A stretch of DNA of 64,000 bases, taken from positions 124,001-188,000 of the forward strand of contig CACYHW010000003.1 of assembly GCA_902774335.1 (NCBI GenBank), in the 5' to 3' direction. The translations under genes were made by a program, and so were the position numbers. Positions 52,901 through 60,407 of the stretch are shown piece by piece; positions within the stretch are counted from its first letter, which is position 1; each line of letters begins with the position of its first letter. The notes beneath the pieces were generated by a model. The model saw only the letters and a program-made list of their open reading frames with translations, was not told the DNA's origin and searched no databases. The stretch is from an uncultured Bacteroidales bacterium (GTDB lineage Bacteria > Bacteroidota > Bacteroidia > Bacteroidales > Bacteroidaceae).

Positions 52901-53666
52901 GCATCAGGCTGGGGTCATCGGGAGTACGTCCGGTGGAGAGGCATATCAGCAGTTCGTGGGCATCGGCATTCTCCTCGTCCAGGAAGTGGACATCGTTGGT
53001 GCAGACCAGCTTGATTCCGTACTTGCGCGACATCTCAATGAGATGCTTGTTCACGTTCTGCTGCAGCGGGAAAGCCTCATGGTTGGCGTTGGGCACGGTG
53101 GCCTTATGACGCTGGAGCTCCAGGTAATAGTCTTCACCAAACAGGTTATGGAACCACTCCACCACCTTTTCGGCCTCATCTATGCGGCCGGCAGTTATCA
53201 GCTTGGGTACCTCGCCGCCCAGACAGGCCGAGCAGCATATTATACCCTCGTGATACTTTTCCAGATCATATTTATCGGTACGGGGATGCGAATAGAATCC
53301 GTCCATCCAGGCCCTTGACACTATCTTGATAAGGTTATGGTAACCCTTCTCGTTCTTGGCAAGCAGGATCAGGTGGTAGTTGGCGCCGTCCAGCTCCTTG
53401 CTCTCACGCTGCTCCTTGCGGCGCGGTGCCACGTAGACCTCGCAGCCTATGATGGGCTTGAAATGCTTTCCCTCCTCCTTGAGTTTGTCATTAACCTTGT
53501 CGCAGTAGTTCTTGAACTCCTTGATGCCCATCATATTACCGTGATCAGTTACGGCAACGCCCCTCATACCATCTGCTATTGCCTTGTCAACCAGCTTCTT
53601 GATGTTGGTCTGACCGTCAAGCAGAGAGTACTGCGTATGAACGTGCAAGTGTACGAATTCCTGCAT
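49953..53666 (-). CDS. dnaE: DNA polymerase III subunit alpha (DnaE)
   Basis: This 1237-residue polymerase has an N-terminal PHP domain starting HLHVHTQYSLLDGQ, with VTDHGNMMG. The polymerase core (about 290-860) has the catalytic acidic cluster PDIDVDFDDDGR near residue 465 and GRGSAAGSAVAYCLG. A helix-hairpin-helix region follows, then a C-terminal OB domain (TMGGVVTGVRETRTKTGKPCGF). It is the DnaE1 replicative polymerase. The product is full length. A TAACTTTA near-consensus box (plus TAAAGTTA, 53692-53699) lies about 30 bp upstream of its start. trxA follows by 10 bp. Confidence 0.97.
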   Translation of the reverse strand: MQEFVHLHVHTQYSLLDGQTNIKKLVDKAIADGMRGVAVTDHGNMMGIKEFKNYCDKVNDKLKEEGKHFKPIIGCEVYVAPRRKEQRESKELDGANYHLILLAKNEKGYHNLIKIVSRAWMDGFYSHPRTDKYDLEKYHEGIICCSACLGGEVPKLITAGRIDEAEKVVEWFHNLFGEDYYLELQRHKATVPNANHEAFPLQQNVNKHLIEMSRKYGIKLVCTNDVHFLDEENADAHELLICLSTGRTPDDPSLMRYSKQEWFKTTQEMNTLFEDVPEALAGTVEILDKVEEYSINHPPIMPNFAIPVEFGTEEEYRQRLTEEDLFKEFTCNEHGETVMSKEDADKKIKKLGGYDKLYRIKLEADYLAELTFKGAKVRYGDPIPESVMEQLKFELHIMKTMGFPGYFLIVQDFINAARTELGVSVGPGRGSAAGSAVAYCLGITQIDPIKYDLLFERFLNPDRISLPDIDVDFDDDGRGRVLQWVTEKYGKEKVAHIITYGTMATKMAIKDVARVLEVPLDISNNLCKAIPDRLPDDANGKPRKMNLTNVLECVPELQQAAASSDEKLRKTIQFAKMLEGNVRGTGVHACGTIICRDDVTDWVPVSWATDKDTGDRLLVTQYEGSVIEDTGLIKMDFLGLKTLSIIKEAVENIKSSLGIDLNIDTIPIDDPKTFQLYCEGRTIGTFQFESPGMQKYLRELQPGVFEDLIAMNALYRPGPMDYIPDFIDRKLGRKPIEYDIPVMEKYLKDTYGITVYQEQVMLLSRLLANFTRGESDTLRKAMGKKLKDKLDHLKPKFIEGGKANGHDPKVLEKIWADWEKFASYAFNKSHATCYSWVAYQTAYLKANYPSQYMAAVLSRAGDITEVTKLMDECKSMGINVLGPDVNESVPRFGVNAKGDIRFGMASVKGVGENAVSAIVSERKANGPYKSIFDFVQRVNLSACNRKNIENLAMAGAFDCFPEIRREQFLQPCGKNEVFSDILVRYGTKYQTDRMESQFSLFGDMGHTDLIATPSIPDAPEWPLLERLNREKELVGIYLSAHPLDEYRVLLENVCNVGMAQMDDRQALVNKELTMGGVVTGVRETRTKTGKPCGFTRIEDFTGSTEIALFGEPWLKWANMMKEGNYLYIKAQCQPYKYNPERVDLVINSIELLQDVKDTAITSMTLSMPVSEIDKEFVSDLDTLAGKEGKTVLKFVFTDLTSVENKVSLTAGNRRITVTQELVNYLKKRESIKLSFNQ

Positions 53667-53825
53667 AGTGGGTAGAGGATGAAAAAGTTTTTAAAGTTAC
53701 TTTCATTAGCCAAGAGAGACAACCATGTTCCCTCAAAGTTTTCAACAATTCCCTATTAAGTCCGTATGAACGGCCCCGCTTGAAAATACAACACAATAAG
53801 TATGCCATAATATAACAAATTGTCT

Positions 53826-53833
53826 TATCTTTG
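53826..53833 (+). promoter_or_regulatory. -7 box TATCTTTG for psd-pssA-DUF4834
   Basis: Perfect TAnnTTTG, 21 bp before the psd ATG, in the 188-bp divergent spacer with dnaE. No clear TTTG at the usual distance. The rest of the spacer is A/T-rich, with no further feature seen. Confidence 0.6.
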
Positions 53834-53854
53834 TGAAACAATTATCGAGCAGAC

Positions 53855-54541
53855 ATGGCCCAAAACAACGGAAAGAGACCCAAGATAAACCCCGAAGGAA
53901 AGCAGACACTTGTCACAGTGGCACTTATCTTCCTGTGCATCAACCTTCCATTGTTCCTTACACCCGCCTTTGGCTGGTGGTCATACCTGGTATTGGCAAT
54001 CTCACTCTTCTTTGTATGGTTCTTCCTTCACTTCTTTCGTAACCCCCTTCGTATGTTCCCCAGTGACGATACCCAGGGTGTGGTCGTTTCGCCGGCCGAC
54101 GGAACAATAGTAGCCATCGAGGAGGTTGACGAGACCGATTATTTCCACGATCGCCGCATCGTCGTATCCATATTCATGAGCGTGTTCAGCGTCCATGCAA
54201 ACTGGTTCCCCGTAAACGGTACCGTAACCAAAGTGGAGCATCAGGACGGAAGTTTCCATGCCGCCTTCAAGCCCAAAGCCAGCACCGAGAACGAGCGTTC
54301 GCTTGTAGTAATCAAGACCGATGACGGCAAGGAGATCATGCTCCGTCAGATTGCCGGTGCACTGGCCCGCAGGGTGGTGACATACTGCAAGCCCGGCGAC
54401 AAGAGCATCATAAACAGCCACCTGGGATTCATCAAGTTCGGATCCAGGGTTGACGTCTATCTGCCGGTTGACAGTCTGGTCTGCGTCAAACTTGACCAAA
54501 AGGTCACAGCCGACATAACTGTTCTGGCTAAACTATCCTAA
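53855..54541 (+). CDS. psd: Phosphatidylserine decarboxylase proenzyme
   Basis: This 228-residue protein has two N-terminal membrane helices (about 22-62). The beta-rich decarboxylase domain has the VVSPADGTIVAIEEV motif, SVHANWFPVNG, and the self-cleavage Gly-Ser in IKFGSRVDVYLP, which makes the pyruvoyl group. It converts phosphatidylserine to phosphatidylethanolamine. It is followed 4 bp later by pssA, so this operon makes and decarboxylates phosphatidylserine in turn. Confidence 0.93.
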   Translation: MAQNNGKRPKINPEGKQTLVTVALIFLCINLPLFLTPAFGWWSYLVLAISLFFVWFFLHFFRNPLRMFPSDDTQGVVVSPADGTIVAIEEVDETDYFHDRRIVVSIFMSVFSVHANWFPVNGTVTKVEHQDGSFHAAFKPKASTENERSLVVIKTDDGKEIMLRQIAGALARRVVTYCKPGDKSIINSHLGFIKFGSRVDVYLPVDSLVCVKLDQKVTADITVLAKLS

Positions 54542-54545
54542 AACT

Positions 54546-55238
54546 ATGGCAAACCGAATTACAAGACATATCCCCAACACCATCACATGCTGCAACCTGC
54601 TGTCGGGATGCATGGCAGTGATGGCCGCTTTCAATAGCGACGCCCTGCATACCCTGCTTTGGGTTGTAGCCGGCGCCCTTTTTGATTTCTGCGACGGCCT
54701 GTCAGCCCGCGCCCTCAAAGCCTACTCGCCCATCGGCAAGGAACTTGACTCGCTGGCCGACCTGGTAACATTTGGACTTGCACCCGCCATGCTCTGCCTC
54801 AAGACGCTGAGCGGTTTCTGCTACCAATCCGACTGCATTGCAGCCGTATATCCCTATATAGGTCTTGTATTGGTGGTATTTGCAGCCCTTCGTCTGGCCA
54901 AGTTCAATACCGACGAGCGTCAGACCACATCGTTCCTGGGTCTGGCCGTTCCCGCCAACGCACTCTTCTGGTGCGGTCTGTTCCAGATAGATATGAATGC
55001 TATTCCTGCCGCCCCCTGGATTATAGGTGCGCTCGCAATACTGTTTGCCGGACTTATGGTTTCGGAAATACCCATGTTCTCGCTCAAGTTCAAGAGCCTC
55101 AAATGGGCCGATAACAAGGTCCGTTTTATCTTCCTTATCGTGTCGGTAGTCATACTGGTGCTGCTGCGCGAAAAAGGTCTGGCAGCCGTTATAGGCTGGT
55201 ATATCATACTGTCCATTCTGACAAAAGGTCAGCATTGA
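54546..55238 (+). CDS. pssA: CDP-diacylglycerol-serine O-phosphatidyltransferase PssA
   Basis: This 230-residue membrane protein carries the CDP-alcohol phosphatidyltransferase signature in FDFCDGLSARALKAYSPIGKELDSLADLVTFG, with the D..G..AR........G..D...D acid residues all present. About seven hydrophobic spans follow. It joins serine to CDP-diacylglycerol, the product of CdsA encoded at 19270. It lies between psd and the DUF4834 gene, a common Bacteroidota set. Confidence 0.94.
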   Translation: MANRITRHIPNTITCCNLLSGCMAVMAAFNSDALHTLLWVVAGALFDFCDGLSARALKAYSPIGKELDSLADLVTFGLAPAMLCLKTLSGFCYQSDCIAAVYPYIGLVLVVFAALRLAKFNTDERQTTSFLGLAVPANALFWCGLFQIDMNAIPAAPWIIGALAILFAGLMVSEIPMFSLKFKSLKWADNKVRFIFLIVSVVILVLLREKGLAAVIGWYIILSILTKGQH

Positions 55239-55285
55239 TTCCTGGGCATGGTTTTTGCCCCTACAATTCAAAAAAATGAACAGAC

Positions 55286-55531
55286 ATGATTATCATCTCA
55301 CTCACAATACTATTTATCCTGTTGTTTGTACTGCTTGCAGTACTGACATTCGCGCGTGACCTTTTGGCATCGATACTCAGCTCTATCGTGGGCTTTTTCC
55401 GTCGGGGCAAGGGTTCCAGCGACGGGGATTCCGGACGACAAACGGTTCGTCGGCGCTCAAGGTCCAAGAAGAAGGTTTACTCGGATTCTGACGGGGAGTA
55501 TGTGGATTTTGAGGAGGTTAAGAAGAAGTGA
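55286..55531 (+). CDS. DUF4834 family small membrane protein
   Basis: This 81-residue protein has one N-terminal membrane helix (about 3-22) followed by an amphipathic part and a basic, Ser/Arg/Lys-rich tail (RRRSRSKKK) ending in acidic residues. This fits the DUF4834 family found after pssA in Bacteroidota. Function unknown. The 47-bp gap to pssA contains no promoter-like box. Confidence 0.7.
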   Translation: MIIISLTILFILLFVLLAVLTFARDLLASILSSIVGFFRRGKGSSDGDSGRQTVRRRSRSKKKVYSDSDGEYVDFEEVKKK

Positions 55532-55540
55532 GGTTGTTGC

Positions 55541-55610
55541 TGACCCCTGGCCCTGCCACGGGGTTATCTTTGTTAATGATGACCCCTGGCCCTGCCACGG
55601 GCCATCATTA
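55541..55610. repeat. Two 22-bp direct repeats in hairpins, with an internal -7-like box
   Basis: TGACCCCTGGCCCTGCCACGGG occurs at 55541-55562 and at 55580-55601. Each copy is a hairpin around CCCTG. The second is extended by TAATGATG/CATCATTA arms (about 55575-55609), so the common part again has different flanking stems. A TATCTTTG at 55565-55572 lies between the copies. No gene is seen here. Confidence 0.75.
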
Positions 55611-55611
55611 C

Positions 55612-55677
55612 AAAATTAAAGAGACCTGAAATCCCTTGAAAGCAAGCTTTCAGATGATTTCAGGTCTCTTTAATTTT
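55612..55677. repeat. Long inverted repeat abutting the tRNA-Lys 3' end
   Basis: Left arm 55612-55632 and right arm 55657-55677 (AAAATTAAAGAGACCTGAAAT-type, 21 bp) are perfectly complementary. The loop of 24 nt holds a further small hairpin (TTGAAAGC / GCTTTCAG). The right arm ends at the first base of the tRNA's encoded CCA, so it is likely the tRNA-Lys terminator, though unusually long. Confidence 0.8.
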
Positions 55678-55752
55678 GGTGATCCGCTCGGGGTTCGAAC
55701 CCGAGACCCCATCCTTAAAAGGGATGTGCTCTACCTGCTGAGCTAGCGGATC
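55677..55752 (-). tRNA. tRNA-Lys (anticodon TTT)
   Basis: Reading the minus strand from 55752: acceptor GATCCGC/GCGGATC, D arm TAGCTCAGCAGGTAGAGC, anticodon stem CATCC/GGATG with loop CTTTTAA, anticodon TTT. The T arm is CTCGGGTTCGAACCCCGAG, then discriminator A and encoded CCA. This is the only tRNA of the three here that encodes CCA. Confidence 0.95.
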
Positions 55753-55778
55753 TACCTCTAATTGCCGTTAAGCGGGTG

Positions 55779-55810
55779 CAAAATTATGCCTTTTTACGGA
55801 TGTAGGCAAA
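55779..55810 (-). promoter_or_regulatory. tRNA-Lys promoter: TTTG, 20 bp, TAATTTTG
   Basis: On the minus strand TTTG (plus CAAA 55807-55810), a 20-nt spacer and TAATTTTG (plus CAAAATTA 55779-55786) match the full consensus. The tRNA 5' end is about 26 bp downstream. Confidence 0.85.
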
Positions 55811-55822
55811 CTTTTTATCGAT

Positions 55823-56224
55823 TTATTTGACAATCTTGATGGTACGATTGCCGGTTTTGAGCAGATAGATACCCGACGACAGGTCATTCAGGTTGAATGG
55901 CTGACCGGAATCCCTGTCCATGTGAGTCTTGACGGGTCGGCCGCTCAGATCGTAGATGGTATAAGTGGACTCCTGAGCAGTGATTCCCTCTTCGCTCTTG
56001 TCGGACAGGCTGAACTGCAGCTTCTCGTTCTCGGAGAGTTTCTGGCTCTTGGTGGAGCCGTCGGAGTAGGTTGTGACTATGTTGCCGTCCTTGAAAGCTA
56101 TCTTACGCAGATTGTCGAGTTCCAGATTGCGGGTCAGACTGTCCTGAGGCGTAGCGGCTGCATCCTGGCAAAAAGCCGGGACGGCAAGCAGAACGGACAA
56201 CGCCAGAACCAGAACTCTCTTCAT
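55823..56224 (-). CDS. Mini protein consisting of signal peptide plus T9SS type A sorting domain
   Basis: This 133-residue protein has a signal peptide of about 19 residues (ending AVPAFCQ), a short polar linker (about 25-75) and then a T9SS type A sorting domain to the end (YTIYDLSGRPVKTH, then LSSGIYLLKTG and TIKIVK). There is almost no passenger domain. It is the last gene of the minus-strand operon with VTC, DUF4956 and DUF2490 genes (5 bp gap to the DUF2490 gene). It may be a remnant, a competitor for the T9SS, or a small anchored surface protein. Confidence 0.8.
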   Translation of the reverse strand: MKRVLVLALSVLLAVPAFCQDAAATPQDSLTRNLELDNLRKIAFKDGNIVTTYSDGSTKSQKLSENEKLQFSLSDKSEEGITAQESTYTIYDLSGRPVKTHMDRDSGQPFNLNDLSSGIYLLKTGNRTIKIVK

Positions 56225-56229
56225 AACTC

Positions 56230-57060
56230 TCAGAACGTGAACTTATAATCCAGACATATGAAAGAACCTGCAGGCTCGTCATCGTCATGCTGGTTCTGCC
56301 ACATGTATGCAACCTCAAAGTTATGCTTTTTATTGAAAGAAAAATCAACACCGGCTGTAATTCTTGACTTCTGGACTTCAAATGCCTTGTCAAGACTGTT
56401 GAAGAGCTCATACGACACGAACGGGTCATACTTCCAGTGAGGTATGTTGTAATCTACGCTGATCTTGGAGCGCAGCATGCTCTTGTCTGATGCCGACTTG
56501 CCGTCCATCTCGGTCTCAACATCCTTCCATTTGCCGTTCTTGTAGCGGTACTTGTCCTTGCTGTACGATACGCTGTCAGTGTGCGTGAACTGGTAGCTTT
56601 CGCGAAACGAAATCTTGAACTTACCCATCTCGGCCGATGCCTGAGCATAGGCAGTGATACGGTGACGTGTGTCAACATATGAGTCCAGGACGTTGAAATT
56701 GAATTTGTTGCTGATGTAATAGTCTTTGTCAAGACCGTCCTCAATATCTGTCCTGTCACCCTTGTATTTGGTGGTCCAGCCGGTGTAGACGTTCATGTAC
56801 TTGTAGCCCAATCCTGCCTTGACGCTGAAGGTCTTGGCCTCATTGCGGTACAGACGCTTGCTCAGCGATGCGCCTACGCTCCAACGGTCGGTGTTCTTGA
56901 AATTATCGGTCAGATGATACTTGACCTCAAAACCGGCATCAAGACCCTTGCCGATCTTCTTCTCGGTACCCACACTGGTACGCAGTCCCCATGTGGACTG
57001 GGCAACCATCGGCATGGAAGCAAGGATGCAGACAACCGCTATGTAGAGTGAACGTCTCAT
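56230..57060 (-). CDS. DUF2490 outer-membrane protein
   Basis: This 276-residue protein has a signal peptide of about 21 residues (ending MVAQ). The rest is a beta-barrel-like run of alternating residues, with repeated aromatic and charged strands (RSVGASLSKRLYRNEAK-like), ending in LDYKFTF with a terminal Phe. It fits DUF2490. The start overlaps the DUF4956 stop (ATGA), so it belongs to the VTC operon. It may be the outer-membrane partner of the inner-membrane polyphosphate system; this is inferred from gene order. Confidence 0.78.
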   Translation of the reverse strand: MRRSLYIAVVCILASMPMVAQSTWGLRTSVGTEKKIGKGLDAGFEVKYHLTDNFKNTDRWSVGASLSKRLYRNEAKTFSVKAGLGYKYMNVYTGWTTKYKGDRTDIEDGLDKDYYISNKFNFNVLDSYVDTRHRITAYAQASAEMGKFKISFRESYQFTHTDSVSYSKDKYRYKNGKWKDVETEMDGKSASDKSMLRSKISVDYNIPHWKYDPFVSYELFNSLDKAFEVQKSRITAGVDFSFNKKHNFEVAYMWQNQHDDDEPAGSFICLDYKFTF

Positions 57061-57809
57061 TTCAGTTTACCGGTTTTCATTACGGAATCTATTGTTCCGA
57101 ACTCATCCATGATAGGCTCGTAGTATATCTTGATGATGGCTGAGTCCTTGAGGAAATCCACGTTGCCCACCTCGATACGGATAATCTTAAGGCCCAGGCG
57201 CTTCTCCAGATCGGCCTTGAGTTCATCCTCACGGCCGTGCGCAATGAGCTTGACGTTATCGTACTTGATAAGCTTGGAGGGTACGTGCTTCATCCACTTG
57301 GTGTTCTCGCAGATAGCCAGGGCGACGATGAATATCAGGTTGGTGCCCAGCAGTTCAAAGTAACTCACGCTGGTGGCCAGTCCGTTGATGGCAGCCACTG
57401 CAATGATCACGAACATGTAGGTCATCTCGCGGATGGGAACCTGCTCGGTACGGTACTTGATGATGCCGAATATGGCGAACAGACCCAAGGCAAATCCTAT
57501 CTTGAGCTTTACGCCTCCCATCAGGTAGATAAGCAGGAATATGCTCACGCCTATGAGCGAGAAGGTAAAGTAGTAGTCACGCCTCTTTGCCTTGGGATAG
57601 TAGAAGGCATGTACTATAATGCCTATAGTAAGGATATTTATGAAAAAACGGATGAGCATCTCCCAGATGCTGGACCATGCGGGCCAGAAGGGAGTGGCAC
57701 CCAGAGTGGAGAGCAGACCCTCGGTCTCTTCGCCAAAGAGTTCGGCCTCTTCGGATGCGGTTGCTGCAAGTTGTCCAAGTCCGCTTACAAGCGGGGATAA
57801 AAAGTTCAT
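57057..57809 (-). CDS. DUF4956 inner-membrane protein
   Basis: The ATG at 57809 overlaps the VTC-gene stop as ATGA and gives 250 residues; the open frame reaches further upstream inside the other gene. About four hydrophobic spans (near residues 40-145) are followed by a cytoplasmic C-terminal ferredoxin-like domain (LIAHGREDELKADLEKRLGLKIIRIEVGNVDFLKDSAII). DUF4956 proteins are commonly encoded beside VTC-domain polyphosphate polymerases and are thought to work with them. Exact role unknown. Confidence 0.85.
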   Translation of the reverse strand: MNFLSPLVSGLGQLAATASEEAELFGEETEGLLSTLGATPFWPAWSSIWEMLIRFFINILTIGIIVHAFYYPKAKRRDYYFTFSLIGVSIFLLIYLMGGVKLKIGFALGLFAIFGIIKYRTEQVPIREMTYMFVIIAVAAINGLATSVSYFELLGTNLIFIVALAICENTKWMKHVPSKLIKYDNVKLIAHGREDELKADLEKRLGLKIIRIEVGNVDFLKDSAIIKIYYEPIMDEFGTIDSVMKTGKLK

Positions 57810-58576
57810 AAGCATATTGATGTAAGTTTTTCTATTTTTCTGATTCTCTCGTTGAACATATTCCTCTTGATTCCGGGGCATGTAAGTGCCATGCCGATGC
57901 AGTATTTGCTGAATCCGCTGGGGAATATGCGTACCTGGCGCAGAAGATCCTGTATGGGCGAATAGGTGTTGCCGTCACGCTTGACCTCTATTATTACCAG
58001 ATTTTCCATGTCGCGGCATATCCCCGTCTCCTCGTTACGGAACGAGAGCTCACGGTCAATGGTAAGGCGCTCAGTCTTGGCGTTGTTGACCAGGGTTATG
58101 CGTTTGAAATGGTTTGACAGCTTGGGCTTGAGGTCATCCAGTGTTAGCGGAAGCATGGTATGCTCGCTCAGGAAATCCCCGGCACCGTCCTGCCTGTATG
58201 TATCGGCACCTGTCAGATGTATGCGTTTCTTCTTGGTGCGTCCGTGATTGTTCTTGAGTTTGATCTCAAAGAAGTTGTCCTGAGTGTCCACATAGGTACG
58301 GATGCGTACCTTCTGGCGGGTAAGACGTCCGTTGTGGTGGTTAAGGTACATGATGTTGTCCCTGTCGTCCAGATAGAGGGTGCGGTACTCGGCCACGCGG
58401 AGGCCGTCGATTGACTGTATCATGTATTCGCCGGATGCCATTTGGAGCAGGCTCTCGAGCTGCTTTTCGTTGGCCAGATACTTGCAGTCCGTCCTGTTCA
58501 TAAGACGGATTGACGACATCTCTTCCAATGATATGGGAGCGAATCGGTCTAGGATCTGGTGATTGTTGGTCAGCAT
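57806..58576 (-). CDS. VTC domain polyphosphate polymerase-like protein
   Basis: This 256-residue soluble protein of the VTC fold has RTDCKYLANEKQLESLL near the N-terminus (the K of the basic tunnel), then YRTLYLDDRDNIMYLNHHNGRLTRQKVRIRTY and FFEIKLKNNHGRTKKKRI. A late IIEVKRDGN carries the tunnel acid/base pair. In yeast Vtc4 this domain makes polyphosphate from ATP. No SPX or membrane domain is attached; the DUF4956 protein next door may supply the membrane part. It heads the operon VTC-DUF4956-DUF2490-mini CTD. Confidence 0.88.
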   Translation of the reverse strand: MLTNNHQILDRFAPISLEEMSSIRLMNRTDCKYLANEKQLESLLQMASGEYMIQSIDGLRVAEYRTLYLDDRDNIMYLNHHNGRLTRQKVRIRTYVDTQDNFFEIKLKNNHGRTKKKRIHLTGADTYRQDGAGDFLSEHTMLPLTLDDLKPKLSNHFKRITLVNNAKTERLTIDRELSFRNEETGICRDMENLVIIEVKRDGNTYSPIQDLLRQVRIFPSGFSKYCIGMALTCPGIKRNMFNERIRKIEKLTSICL

Positions 58577-58638
58577 CAGGCGCTATTATAATCGCGCAAA
58601 TTTACTAATATTATATGGCTTTTTGAACAAAATTAGTC

Positions 58639-58646
58639 TATCTTTG
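58639..58646 (+). promoter_or_regulatory. -7 box TATCTTTG for frr-rsgA
   Basis: Perfect TAnnTTTG, 38 bp before the frr ATG. rsgA follows frr by 7 bp, so the two should share it. A TTTG (58622-58625) lies 13 nt upstream, too near to be a standard -33 box. Confidence 0.6.
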
Positions 58647-58683
58647 TAGTAGAGAAAGCAATGACAAACTAAAAGAACATACT

Positions 58684-59244
58684 ATGTTTGATGTAAACAA
58701 TTGTCTCAGCGAAGCTGAGGAGCAGATGGAAATGGCCATCATGCATCTTGAGGACGAGTTCGCCCATATCCGTGCCGGCAAGGCCAACATACGTATCCTT
58801 GACGATATACGTGTTGACTCCTACGGATCCATGGTTGCGCTGAACAATGTGGCAGCACTCTCCACTCCCGATGCCCGCACCATTGCCATCCGTCCGTGGG
58901 ACAAGAATATGATTAAGGTTATCGAGAAAGCCATCATAGACTCACCCGTGGGTATCATGCCCACCAACAACGGTGAGGTTATCCGCCTGGCCATCCCGCC
59001 CCTTACCGAGGAGCGCCGCCGTGACCTGGTTAAGCAGAGCGGTAAGGTAAGCGAAGAGAGCAAGATCTCCATCCGCAACACCCGCCGTAACGTTCTTGAC
59101 ACCCTCAAGAAGGCCCAGAAGGACGGACTCCCCGAGGATGCCGAAAAGGATGCCGAGGAGAAACTGCAGAAGCTGCACGACAAGTACATCAAGAAGGCCG
59201 ACGAACTCTTTGCCGAGAAGGAAAAGGAGATCATGACCGTCTGA
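58684..59244 (+). CDS. frr: Ribosome-recycling factor
   Basis: This 186-residue protein has the full RRF pattern, with [21 protein letters not shown], the [15 protein letters not shown] segment, and [18 protein letters not shown]. It splits post-termination ribosomes together with EF-G. It is followed by rsgA after 7 bp. Confidence 0.97.
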   Translation: MFDVNNCLSEAEEQMEMAIMHLEDEFAHIRAGKANIRILDDIRVDSYGSMVALNNVAALSTPDARTIAIRPWDKNMIKVIEKAIIDSPVGIMPTNNGEVIRLAIPPLTEERRRDLVKQSGKVSEESKISIRNTRRNVLDTLKKAQKDGLPEDAEKDAEEKLQKLHDKYIKKADELFAEKEKEIMTV

Positions 59245-59251
59245 TCAGCCC

Positions 59252-60187
59252 ATGCGCGGACTCGTAATCAGAAACACAGGAAGCAGCTATCTGGTACGTA
59301 CCGATGACGGACGTGATCAGGAGTGCCGCATCAAGGGTACGTTCCGCATAAAAGGCATAAAAAGCACCAATCCCATAGCCGTGGGCGACTATGTGGAGTT
59401 CAGCCCGGCACGTGAAGGCGAGCCGGCATATATCACCAATATAGAGGAGCGCAGGAACTATATCATCCGGCGTTCCTCTAATCTTTCCAAGCAGTCCCAT
59501 ATCCTGGCCTGCAACCTGGACCAGTGCATGCTCGTGGTCACGGTGAACCATCCCGTCACATCGCCGGTATTCATAGACAGATTCCTGGCATCGGCCTGGG
59601 CCTACCGCATTCCGGTAACACTGGTATTCAACAAATCGGACCTTCTTGACGAGGCCGACAAGGAGACCCTCAAGGAACTCTTCCAACTGTACACCGAGAT
59701 AGGTTACGACTGCCTGCAGTGCGACGCCCTGCACGGTGACGGCATCGATCAGGTGCGCGCTGCGCTTAAGGACAAGGTCACGCTTATGGCCGGCAACTCG
59801 GGCGTAGGCAAGAGTACCCTGGTGAACCGTATCCTGCCCAATCTCAACCAGCGTACCGGCCAGATATCCGAGAAGCATGACACCGGCATGCATACCACTA
59901 CATTCTCCGAGATGTTCCCCCTGCCCGAGGGCGGCTGGATTATCGACACTCCGGGTATCAAGGGATTCGGTACATTCGATATGGAACATGAGGAGATAAG
60001 CCACTATTTCCCCGAGATATTCAAGTACTCAGCCGATTGCCGCTACGGAAACTGCATGCACACCACCGAGCCCGACTGCGCCGTCAAACGTGCTGTGGAG
60101 GAGGGCAAGATACACATCTCCCGCTACACCAGCTACCTCAGTATGCTGGAAGACGAGGAAGAAGGGAAATACCGCAAAGACCAATGA
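59252..60187 (+). CDS. rsgA: Ribosome small-subunit-dependent GTPase RsgA
   Basis: This 311-residue GTPase has an OB fold (about 1-65), then circularly permuted GTPase motifs: NKSDLL (G4) first, then [12 protein letters not shown] (G1) and DTPG (G3). A C-terminal zinc region has C-H-C residues ([20 protein letters not shown]). It helps late 30S assembly. Standard length. A 220-bp spacer separates it from the convergent tadA. Confidence 0.95.
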   Translation: MRGLVIRNTGSSYLVRTDDGRDQECRIKGTFRIKGIKSTNPIAVGDYVEFSPAREGEPAYITNIEERRNYIIRRSSNLSKQSHILACNLDQCMLVVTVNHPVTSPVFIDRFLASAWAYRIPVTLVFNKSDLLDEADKETLKELFQLYTEIGYDCLQCDALHGDGIDQVRAALKDKVTLMAGNSGVGKSTLVNRILPNLNQRTGQISEKHDTGMHTTTFSEMFPLPEGGWIIDTPGIKGFGTFDMEHEEISHYFPEIFKYSADCRYGNCMHTTEPDCAVKRAVEEGKIHISRYTSYLSMLEDEEEGKYRKDQ

Positions 60188-60407
60188 GAAAAAGTCTCCA
60201 TCCTAGAGTAAAAATTAAGGCGTACCCCAAAGGGACGCCATAATTTTTACCCGGCCTGGAAGGACGGCAAGCGAAGTGAAACGGAGCGCGTTTCCAGAAG
60301 GAAACTAAAAAAAGGTTGTTTCTGATACGCAGATAGGATTCCATCCCGAGGCTTTAAGCCGTAGGCGCTAAAAGCCAAAAACCGAGCGAAGCGAAGCAGC
60401 GAGCCCT
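60188..60407. other. Spacer with a bidirectional hairpin and GC-rich, GCGAA-repeated tail; no gene
   Basis: Arms GTAAAAATTAAGGCGT (60208-60223) and ACGCCATAATTTTTAC (60235-60250) pair with one mismatch around ACCCCAAAGGG. With A/T runs in the stem it can end both rsgA and tadA transcripts. The rest (60251-60407) is G/C-rich with a CGAGCGAAGCGAAGC tract and has no credible reading frame. Confidence 0.6.

Noticed and set aside
52179-53318. 379-residue frame antisense to dnaE
   Set aside because: Shadow of dnaE, no start signal or domain.
55541-55610. Short CRISPR array
   Set aside because: Only two repeats, each within its own hairpin, with a promoter-like spacer and no cas genes.
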